Shown here piece by piece: positions 57,385 to 64,000 of a stretch of DNA of 64,000 nt. Both the position numbers and the translations under genes were made by a program. Numbering within the stretch: the first letter of the stretch is position 1; each line of letters starts with the position of its first letter. Under the pieces are notes generated by a model that saw only the letters and a list, made by a program, of their open reading frames with translations, did not search any database and had not been told where the DNA came from. Source of the DNA: Planctomycetia bacterium (lineage in GTDB: Bacteria; Planctomycetota; Planctomycetia; Pirellulales; UBA1268). The stretch lies in contig JAPLNR010000033.1 in assembly GCA_026401035.1 (NCBI GenBank), positions 1-64,000 of the forward strand, read 5' to 3'.

Positions 57385-58709
57385 CCCCAGCCGCAGCCCG
57401 CACGCTCTGCGACCGCATTCTCGACCTGGTCGCAGCCGATTCGGCCACGGTGCACATTTCGGCGGCGGACGACCAGCACGTCCGGTTTGCCAACAACGAC
57501 ATCAGTTCCAGCGCCCTGATCGACCAGCTCGAGTTGACGCTGACGGTGGGCTACGGCCGCCGGTCGGCCACCGTGGCGACGACTGCCACGGACGAACGTG
57601 CGCTCATGAGGCTCGTGGACCAGGCGCAGGCGCTGGCGAAACTCGCGCCGGAGGATCCGGAACACATGCCGCCGGTGAAACCGGCGCGGTTCGCCGAGGC
57701 CATCGCCTGGTCCGACCGCACGGCGAATGCGGCGCCCGAGGACGCCGTCGGCTGGCTCCGCCCCGTGATCGAACGGGCCCGCGCAGCGGGCGTGGACACC
57801 GCCGGCTACCTCACGCGCTCGGTCGGCGGATCGACGCTCGCCAACAGCAGTGGCCTGTTCGTGCAGCAACGTTCCACGTCGGTCGGCTTCTCGCTCACCG
57901 CCCGCACGCCCGCCGGCCGCGGCTCGGGCTGGGCGAGCACGCAGGTCACCGACATCCGCGATCTCGATCTGGCGGCCGTCGGCGAGCAGGCCATCGGCAA
58001 GGCGCTCGCGTCCCGCAATCCCGTCGCACGGGCACCGGGCCGGACCACCGTGGTGCTCGAGGCCGCCGCCGTCCGCGACCTGGTCTGCTGGCTGCTCTGG
58101 CGGCTCGAGAGGCGGCCCTTCGACGAGGGACGAAGCTTCCTGAACCGCTTGGTGGAGCAGGGGAGTGATCCGCTCGGGGCCGCCCTCTTCGGGAACAGCG
58201 CCACGCTGCTGTCGGATCCCCTCGACCCGGCGGCCCCCTGCGCGACGCACGCCGACGGACTGCCGCTGACACGGACGCCGTGGATCGAAAACGGCAGACT
58301 CAAGTCGCTCGCGGTGGGCCGGTATTGGGCACGGAAGCAGGGGCTGCCGCCGCAGCCAACGCCGGGCAACCTGCTGATGCCGGGGGACGGCAAGTCGCTC
58401 GACGAACTGGTCGGGATGGTCGACGACGGCATCCTGATCACGCGGATCTGGTACCTGCGCGAACTGGAGCCGGAGACGCTGCTCGTGACCGGTCTCACCC
58501 GCGACGGCACGTTCGCCATCCAGCAGGGACGCCTCGCCGGGCCCGTCCAAAACTTCCGCTTCAACGAGTCGCCGCTGAACATCCTCCGGCGGATCGTCGC
58601 CTCCGGCATCCCGTGCCGCGTGCTCGGCAGCGAATCCGACTTTCCGGCGCACGTGCCGCCGCTCGTGGTCGCCGACTTCAACCTCTCGAGCATCTCCGAC
58701 GCGAGCTGA
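57375..58709 (+). CDS. pmbA: PmbA/TldE-family protein
   Basis: The 444-residue product begins MGLTPAAARTLCDRILDLVA, with VRFANNDISSSALIDQLELT, RTTVVLEAAAVRDLVCWLLW and the C-terminal LREL...LVTGLTRDGTFAIQQGRL, GPVQNFRFNESPLNILR blocks of the TldE/PmbA fold. It lacks the zinc motif, as expected of the inactive partner. ATG 57375 overlaps the end of the TldD-type gene, so the two make a complex. No signal peptide is seen, unlike its partner, which is odd for a heterodimer. Confidence 0.8.
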   Translation: MGLTPAAARTLCDRILDLVAADSATVHISAADDQHVRFANNDISSSALIDQLELTLTVGYGRRSATVATTATDERALMRLVDQAQALAKLAPEDPEHMPPVKPARFAEAIAWSDRTANAAPEDAVGWLRPVIERARAAGVDTAGYLTRSVGGSTLANSSGLFVQQRSTSVGFSLTARTPAGRGSGWASTQVTDIRDLDLAAVGEQAIGKALASRNPVARAPGRTTVVLEAAAVRDLVCWLLWRLERRPFDEGRSFLNRLVEQGSDPLGAALFGNSATLLSDPLDPAAPCATHADGLPLTRTPWIENGRLKSLAVGRYWARKQGLPPQPTPGNLLMPGDGKSLDELVGMVDDGILITRIWYLRELEPETLLVTGLTRDGTFAIQQGRLAGPVQNFRFNESPLNILRRIVASGIPCRVLGSESDFPAHVPPLVVADFNLSSISDAS

Positions 58710-58717
58710 GCAGCCCT

Positions 58718-58752
58718 GACGGGAAAAAGGTGACTGTCACCTTTTTCCCGTC
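58718..58752. repeat. perfect 16-bp palindrome, family C, shared by pmbA and BASS gene ends
   Basis: GACGGGAAAAAGGTGA (58718..58733), three bases and the exact inverse (58737..58752). It lies between two convergent genes and could terminate both, and it supplies the TGA stop of the BASS transporter gene (58737-58739). The same AAAAAGGTGA core occurs inside the HIT-helicase at 12810. Confidence 0.8.
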
Positions 58753-59660
58753 CTGGAGCGCCACCAGCCGGCGAGCAGGCTGCCGATCACGGAGTGTACG
58801 ACGCTGGAGATCGCGCAGGGCACGGCGGTGAGCGGCTCGGCGGGAAAATGCTTCTGCGCGAGCACAACGCCAAGGCCAGAGTTTTGCATCCCCACCTCAA
58901 TCGAGATCGTCCGCGCCACGATCCGGTCATAGCCGCAGCAGCGGGCGAAGAGATAGCCCACACCGAAGCCGATCGCGTGCAGGAGCGCGACTGCCAGGAG
59001 GAGCTGCGGGCCGCTGGCGCGGACGGCCGCGGCGTTTTGTCCGATGATGCTCGCGCAGACCAGCGCGATCGTGATCACGCTCACCAGCGGTGCGACGGGG
59101 AGCACGGCCCGCACGACCCGCGGCAGCCAGCGGTTGATCGCCACGCCCACCGCCACCGGCAGTACGACCACCTGCAAGGTCGAGAAGAAGAGCCCCCAGG
59201 CATCGACCTCGACGAGCCGGCCGGCGAGCAGTTTCGTCAGCAGCGGGGTGAGGATCACCGCGCCCAGCGTCGTGCAGGTGGTCATCACTACCGAGAGGGC
59301 GACGTCGGCCCGGGCGATGTAGGTGACAACGTTCGAGGCCGTGCCCCCCGGGCAGCAGGCCACGAGCATCAGCCCCACCGCGAACGGCGTGTCGAGCTCG
59401 AGCGTCGTGGCCACGAGCCACCCGGCCAGGGGCATGATGAGAAATTGCGCGAGGAAGCCCGCGGCGACCGTCATGGGCCGCGTCGCCACCCGTGAAAAAT
59501 CCTCGATCGAGAGCGTGATCCCCATGCCGAGCATGATCACTGCCAGCCCAACGACGATCGCCGCGCCGCGAAACCAGACGAACAAAGCCGGTTCGACGAG
59601 CGCCAGACCGCAGGCGGCGAGCACCCAGAAGGGAAAGGCATTGGCCAGACGGTCGAGCAT
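58737..59660 (-). CDS. bile acid:sodium symporter family (BASS) transporter
   Basis: This 307-residue membrane protein has ten predicted helices and the family motifs LMLVACCPGGTASNVVTYIA and RARTISIEVGMQNSGLGVVL-like block (RTISIEVGMQNSGLGVVLAQ). The E-x-G-M-Q-N and CPGG motifs form the crossover sodium sites. It would carry a small organic anion with sodium across the inner membrane. The substrate is unknown. The last residues RTGKR and the stop come from a family C repeat. Confidence 0.88.
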   Translation of the reverse strand: MLDRLANAFPFWVLAACGLALVEPALFVWFRGAAIVVGLAVIMLGMGITLSIEDFSRVATRPMTVAAGFLAQFLIMPLAGWLVATTLELDTPFAVGLMLVACCPGGTASNVVTYIARADVALSVVMTTCTTLGAVILTPLLTKLLAGRLVEVDAWGLFFSTLQVVVLPVAVGVAINRWLPRVVRAVLPVAPLVSVITIALVCASIIGQNAAAVRASGPQLLLAVALLHAIGFGVGYLFARCCGYDRIVARTISIEVGMQNSGLGVVLAQKHFPAEPLTAVPCAISSVVHSVIGSLLAGWWRSRTGKR

Positions 59661-59713
59661 GGAAACTCACGCATCGCACGCCGGCGGCGGGCGCCACGGC
59701 GGGAAGAGCCGTT

Positions 59714-61018
59714 CTACGGGGTGTCTGCCCCGAGGCGGGCCGTGCGGACAAACTCACAGGCCGGCGGCATCACGTCGGCCAGGGCGTCGCCCGCGCAGCG
59801 AATCGACACTCCGTCCGGCCCCACCCGCTCGAGCACAACCGTGCAGGCGGCCGACTCATCGGCCCCCCGCCCCTCGAGCCGCACGCTCCAGCGGTCGCCA
59901 TCCCGCGTCCACGAACCCTCGGCAAACCGGCCATCGGAGGTGAAGAGCCAGGAGCGCACCTGCTGCCGGTCCGGATCCCAGCCGATGATCTCGGTGATCT
60001 CGCGGCTCCTGCCCGTGCCGGCGGAGAGCAGGCCGGGAATCGAGGCATCACCGGCCGCAGGCCGGGTCGTGCCGGGGGAGTCGAACGTGACGACGTGGCT
60101 GCGAACTAGAAACGCCTTGCCGGCGCTCCAGAAGCAGTGTGTGCCGGCGGTCACTCCCTCGCCGAGGTCTTCCCATGAACCAACGAGCCAGTCGAGATCG
60201 TCGAGCGAATGCCGGGGCCGCGGCGCCGTCGGCAGCGCCGTCTCGCGCACGCTCTCGAGCATCCAGCGGCCCTCCTGTTTGACGACCACTGCGGAAAAGC
60301 GGGTACTTGCCGGGCTGGAATCGGCCTGCTGGTCGCCGTGCGGTGTCGCATCGTCTGAAAACGAGATCTGCGTCACACCGTCCACGACGGCGACGTCGTC
60401 GCGAAGGGGACGGATCGATTCGATATCGATGTCGATTTTGGCTGCCGCATCCTCCTCGAAGAGCGTTGCAAACACCTGCTCGACCGCCTCACGGCCACGG
60501 GTCGTTTCCCCGGAATCGAGATCGATGTTTTCGCCGCTGGTGCTCCAGTGGGACGCCAGCGCCGTCGAATCGTGGCCATTGAAGGCCTGTAGATACTCTC
60601 GCAGCATCGCGCTCACCTCGGCGACCGCTGGACTTTCGTCGCCAGCCGGACTGGCGGCGACAGCCGACGGCCCGGCGAAAGCCGCGAGTTCATGGGCGGG
60701 CGTGGCGTGCTGGCTTGCTGACTGAGGCTTCGTCGGGACCGCCGGCATCCGCGGCTGCATCGTGACCGGCTCGAGCGACGGCACGGCTCCCAACGCATCG
60801 GGCAGCCGGAACGGCCTGGGCTTCGTGATCACCTCCGGAATCGGCCGAATGGTCCGCGTCCGGGGATCGGCCGAGGCGGTTGATCTGGCAGGCAGATCAA
60901 GCCGGCCGATATCGGACTGCTGCCGGCCGCACCCGACCGTGGTCAGCGTGGCCGCCAGAAGAAGGCCGCCGCAGGCAAACCGCCGAAAACCTGTGTTCGT
61001 CACGAGAAAACCCTCCAT
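59714..61018 (-). CDS. lipoprotein with SnoaL-like domain
   Basis: This 434-residue protein has a lipoprotein signal ending TTVGCGRQQ (Cys near residue 23) and a Pro/Thr-rich spacer. An NTF2/SnoaL-like domain follows (about 145-265, with MLREYLQAFNGHDSTALASH, W then GREAVEQVFATLFEEDAAAK). The C-terminal region (270-434) contains LDDLDWLVGSWEDLGEGVTA and TRDGDRWSVRLEG, of DUF1579-like lipocalin character. It sits in the outer or inner membrane facing the periplasm. The role is unknown. ATG 61016-61018 opens the signal. Confidence 0.7.
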   Translation of the reverse strand: MEGFLVTNTGFRRFACGGLLLAATLTTVGCGRQQSDIGRLDLPARSTASADPRTRTIRPIPEVITKPRPFRLPDALGAVPSLEPVTMQPRMPAVPTKPQSASQHATPAHELAAFAGPSAVAASPAGDESPAVAEVSAMLREYLQAFNGHDSTALASHWSTSGENIDLDSGETTRGREAVEQVFATLFEEDAAAKIDIDIESIRPLRDDVAVVDGVTQISFSDDATPHGDQQADSSPASTRFSAVVVKQEGRWMLESVRETALPTAPRPRHSLDDLDWLVGSWEDLGEGVTAGTHCFWSAGKAFLVRSHVVTFDSPGTTRPAAGDASIPGLLSAGTGRSREITEIIGWDPDRQQVRSWLFTSDGRFAEGSWTRDGDRWSVRLEGRGADESAACTVVLERVGPDGVSIRCAGDALADVMPPACEFVRTARLGADTP

Positions 61019-61099
61019 GGTCGTGCGAAAGCCCTCCGGCAAAACTACCGGATGGCAGGGTAATCTAGCGTTTTCCACGGCCGCTGCACAGCCGAGTGG

Positions 61100-62674
61100 T
61101 CATTGCGCCGACACGGTCACGCCGGGAAAGTCGTCGGTGCGAAACGGCGTCAGCGGCAGGCCGGCGGCCGAATACATGTTGCACACGGGGTTGTCGGCCC
61201 AGGCATAGCGGACGGCGACGGGGTCGGCGACCGCCTCATTCGACACCTCGATCCGGCCGTCCGGCAGGATAACCGCCTTGGCCGGCAAGAACTTCCGGTC
61301 GGCTCCGGCGATCGTGAAGCCAATCGGCTCGGCCACGTCAAACGGCCGCCAGCTGCCAGCATTGCTGGCAACATTGTCGAACGACAGCACGATCTTCGAG
61401 CCCTGCTTCTCCATCGACTTGTAGAGCGGGCTGCGGGCCGCGATGCCGGGCTGCTTGTAGGTCTCCGCCAATGCCCAGCGGGCCAGCCGCTTGGCCACGT
61501 CCTGCTTGTTCTTCGGGTGGATGTCTTTCCCCTCGCCGATGTCGATGATCACGGCCTCGCCCGTGTTGGGCAGGGCCTTCATCGTCATGGTCTGCGCTTC
61601 GCGCAGCTCGGCCCAATCGCTCTCGGCCGGCTCGGTCTTTTCGCCTTTGAAGTCGGCGAGCTGCACCCAATAGAACGGGAAGTCGCCGAGGCCCCACTCC
61701 TCCCGCCAGGATTTGATCATGAGGGGGAAGAGTTCGCGGTATTGATAGGCCCGGCCGGCATTGCTCTCGCCCTGATACCAGATCGCGCCCTTGATCCCAT
61801 AGCCGATCGACGGCGTGAGCACGCCGGAATGGATGTTGCCGGGCCGGGCGTTGCCCTTCATCTGGCCATCGGGGCTGCCGGGTGGCTTCGGCGCGGGCTT
61901 ACCCTCGGCCTTGGCCTTGTCGGCCTCCACCTTCCAGTCGGCCATTTTCTTCTCGAAATCCGCCAGCGCCGCGCCGAGCCCCTCTTCCATCTTCACCCAG
62001 CGGTCGTGCAACGGCTTGAGCTTCTCATTGGCAGCCAGCTTGTCGCGCTTCACCCATGCCTCAGCGGCGCTGCCGCCCCAGGCGTTGTTGATGAGGCCCA
62101 CGGGCACGTCGAGCGTCTGATGGAGCTGCCTTCCAAAGAGATAGCCCACCGCGGAGAAGCCGCCGACGGTCTCCGGCGAGCAGACCTGCCACTTCCCATT
62201 GAAGTTCCACTGCGGCTCCTGCGTGCCCACCTGCGGCACCGAGATCAGCCGGATGTTCGGAAACGTGGCCGCCGCCTTCTCGAGATCGGCGTCGTTCGAC
62301 TGGTTCACGCTCCACTGCATGTTCGACTGCCCGGCGCAGACCCAGACCTCGCCAATCAGCACATCGGTGAACGTGATCGTGTTCTTCCCCTTCACGGTAA
62401 GCGTGTGGGGCCCGCCGTAGTCCTGCACCGGGTCGAGGAACACATGCCACGTGCCGTCGGCGGCGGCCGTCGTCGAATGATTCTGCCCGCCGAGCGAGAC
62501 GGTGACGGCCTCGCCGGGGTCGGCCTTGCCCCAGACTTTGTTCTTGATGCCCTGCTGGAGCACCATGTGGTCGCCAAACATGTTGTTGAGCGCGACGTCC
62601 GCCCGCACGGAGGGGGCCGCCACGGAGGCACAGGCCAGGCCGATGAGGGCAATCATCCGACAAACGCTACGCAT
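61100..62674 (-). CDS. sialate O-acetylesterase-type SGNH hydrolase (exported)
   Basis: This 524-residue protein has a signal peptide (MIALIGLACASVAAPSVRAD) and SASA-family motifs: VWVCAGQSNMQWSVNQSNDA (nucleophile Ser), GLINNAWGGSAAEAW, IWYQGESNAGRAYQY and DIGEGKDIHPKNKQDVAKRL (catalytic Asp/His). It would remove acetyl groups from sialic acids or other acetylated sugars outside the cell. Planctomycete genomes carry many such enzymes next to sulfatases. A Lys-rich insertion (AKAEGKPAPKPPGSPDG) separates two parts of the fold. ATG 62672-62674. Confidence 0.9.
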   Translation of the reverse strand: MRSVCRMIALIGLACASVAAPSVRADVALNNMFGDHMVLQQGIKNKVWGKADPGEAVTVSLGGQNHSTTAAADGTWHVFLDPVQDYGGPHTLTVKGKNTITFTDVLIGEVWVCAGQSNMQWSVNQSNDADLEKAAATFPNIRLISVPQVGTQEPQWNFNGKWQVCSPETVGGFSAVGYLFGRQLHQTLDVPVGLINNAWGGSAAEAWVKRDKLAANEKLKPLHDRWVKMEEGLGAALADFEKKMADWKVEADKAKAEGKPAPKPPGSPDGQMKGNARPGNIHSGVLTPSIGYGIKGAIWYQGESNAGRAYQYRELFPLMIKSWREEWGLGDFPFYWVQLADFKGEKTEPAESDWAELREAQTMTMKALPNTGEAVIIDIGEGKDIHPKNKQDVAKRLARWALAETYKQPGIAARSPLYKSMEKQGSKIVLSFDNVASNAGSWRPFDVAEPIGFTIAGADRKFLPAKAVILPDGRIEVSNEAVADPVAVRYAWADNPVCNMYSAAGLPLTPFRTDDFPGVTVSAQ

Positions 62675-62826
62675 GGTCTGCTCGCTCCTGCAGGAATTCG
62701 TGATCCGTCTACTGGGAGCAGGATACCGGCGCGAGGCGCACAAAAAAACCGGCCGGCGGGTTTCTGACGTTCCCGCCCGGATGGGGTATCGTGGTCACCA
62801 GTTTATCCGCGAAGAGGAGTCGCCCG

Positions 62827-64000
62827 ATGCACGAAGACCCTACGACTGTCACGACCGGCACTCGGCCAGCGCCGGGCCAGCCACCGACGGCACCGCCCAG
62901 GCGATCCATGGCCGCGATCCTGCCGCTCGTAGCCCTGGCAGGCATCGTTGCCACCGCGGTTCTCCTGGGCAGCCGCCCTGCCGTGCCGCCGACGGTGGTC
63001 GATCACCTGTCGAGCGAACCTCTGCCTCCCAGCGCCGTTGATCCGTTGCCCAGTTGGAATGCCGGGCCGACGAAGCAGTCGATCCTGACGTTTCTCGATA
63101 CGGTGACCCGTCCGAACACCGACACGTTCGTACCCGTGCCGGAGCGGGTAGCGGTGTTCGACCACGATGGCACGCTGGTCTGCGAAAAGCCGATCGTCCA
63201 TGGGGCGTTCCTGATCGAACGGCTGCGAGGCTTCGTCGACAAGCACCCGGAACTCGCCCACGAAGAGCCCTATGCCACGCTCCTCAGCGGCGACATCGAC
63301 TTCGTCCGCAAGCTCGGCAAAAAGTTCTTCGCCGACCTCACGTTCTCCACCCTTGCAGGCGCTCCCGAGGAGGAACTCGAGGCGTCAGTGCGGGAGTTTC
63401 TCGCGACGGCCCGGCATCCGGTCTTCGGCGTTCCCTATGGAGATGTCACCTACCAGCCGATGCAGGAATTGATCGCGCTGTTGCGCAGCCGGGGCTTCAC
63501 CGTCTGGATCTGCTCCGGCAGCGGCATCCATTTCATGCGGCCGGCGGCGGAGGCCTGGTATGGGATCGGTCCGGAGCATGTCATCGCCTCGCGGTCGACG
63601 ACCGAGATGCGGGAAATCGAGACAACCGAGGAGCTCCCCGCGGGCAGTTCCCCCAACCGCCGGCTGGCGCTCTTCGTCAAGCCCGAGCTCGAGGTCCTCA
63701 ACGACCAGGACCGCAAGCCGGTCAGCATCGGCGAGCAGATCGGCCGCCGGCCGATCTTTGCGGCCGGCAACGTCGGCACCACGGGCGACATCGCGATGCT
63801 CCGCTGGTCGCAGTCGAGCCGCCGGCCGAATCTGCAGCTGCTCGTGCTGCACGACGATGCCGAGCGGGAACTCGCCTATGACGAGCCGACAAACGCCTCG
63901 CTCAAGGCCGCCGAGCAGTACGGCTGGCAGGTGGTGCGGATGGCGTCCGACTGGAAGAGGATCTTCGCGAAGCCTCTCCAGAGGCAGGCCTCGCCGCCGG
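62827..64000 (+). CDS. HAD-family phosphatase (membrane-anchored), 3' end outside window
   Basis: ATG 62827 follows GAGGAG 8 bases upstream. The 391 visible codons encode a short cytoplasmic start, one transmembrane helix (AAILPLVALAGIVATAVLLG) and a HAD domain with motif I AVFDHDGTLVCEKP (nucleophile and acid Asp-x-Asp), motif II in FTVWICSGSGIHFM and a late FAAGNVGTTGDIAML motif IV. It resembles haloacid dehalogenase-like phosphoserine-phosphatase-type enzymes, some of which act on membrane lipids. The reading frame runs off the right edge, so the end is unknown. Confidence 0.8.
   Translation, partial: MHEDPTTVTTGTRPAPGQPPTAPPRRSMAAILPLVALAGIVATAVLLGSRPAVPPTVVDHLSSEPLPPSAVDPLPSWNAGPTKQSILTFLDTVTRPNTDTFVPVPERVAVFDHDGTLVCEKPIVHGAFLIERLRGFVDKHPELAHEEPYATLLSGDIDFVRKLGKKFFADLTFSTLAGAPEEELEASVREFLATARHPVFGVPYGDVTYQPMQELIALLRSRGFTVWICSGSGIHFMRPAAEAWYGIGPEHVIASRSTTEMREIETTEELPAGSSPNRRLALFVKPELEVLNDQDRKPVSIGEQIGRRPIFAAGNVGTTGDIAMLRWSQSSRRPNLQLLVLHDDAERELAYDEPTNASLKAAEQYGWQVVRMASDWKRIFAKPLQRQASPP

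Noticed and set aside
3356..58752. Scattered short repeats as a CRISPR array
   Set aside because: The copies are isolated, often inverted pairs and inside genes, with no regular spacers and no cas genes.

Overview
The window is high-GC bacterial DNA, most likely from a member of the Planctomycetota (Pirellulales-like). The clade call rests on gene content: a secreted PVC-type heme-binding dehydrogenase with a CxxCH cytochrome motif (33981..37001) next to an SGNH hydrolase, a Tat-exported TIM-barrel isomerase, a sialate-O-acetylesterase-type protein, a DUF4254 protein and many exported proteins. Coding bias produces long meaningless antisense frames, which are left out. One tRNA-Arg(CCU) lies at 29235..29308. 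There are no rRNA genes, CRISPR arrays or recognisable transposase genes.

Left part, about 1..28000: an accessory and defence island. It holds at least a dozen small toxin-antitoxin-type cassettes, an AbiE-type pair (8405..9957), two DUF2075 nuclease-helicases (3871..6312 with a MazG-type pyrophosphohydrolase, and 18185..20404), a 1289-residue HIT-PLD-helicase-S24 fusion (11122..14991), a DEDDh exonuclease with a BRCT domain beside a PIF1-like helicase (15017..17646), and a ComM-type AAA ATPase (23142..24782). Many cassettes are half broken. The antitoxin or partner gene is intact, but the toxin survives only as an N-terminal stub of about 15-50 residues (DUF5615, three ParE/RelE-type, one HigB-type, one DUF4160). 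Several cassettes begin with the same promoter and palindrome, TGTAC-N4-GTAYA overlapping a TAYACT -10 box, often 16 bp downstream of a TTGAC -35 box.

Middle part, about 28000..43000: an RNA-ligase-like gene, the tRNA, a ketosynthase / degenerate ketosynthase / acyl carrier protein set, VanZ, UDP-glucuronate decarboxylase, the PVC-type dehydrogenase with its SGNH partner, a divergent TIM-barrel isomerase, glycerate 2-kinase and RibBA. Right part, about 43000..64000: a complete five-gene peptide-type ABC importer (43080..49398), an EF-hand secreted protein, a TPM-like coiled-coil membrane protein, a PDZ protein, TldD and PmbA homologues, a BASS transporter, a SnoaL-like lipoprotein, a sialate O-acetylesterase and a HAD phosphatase that runs off the end.

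Short palindromic repeats of at least five sequence families are scattered through the window. Unusually, many lie inside genes without breaking the frame. The HIT-helicase carries four, one DUF2075 helicase carries three inverted pairs, an ABC ATPase carries one at its C-terminus, and three other genes take their stop codon from a repeat. The most notable candidates here are the toxin-stub array with its shared palindromic promoter, and the two helicases that each end in a LexA/S24-like peptidase domain.
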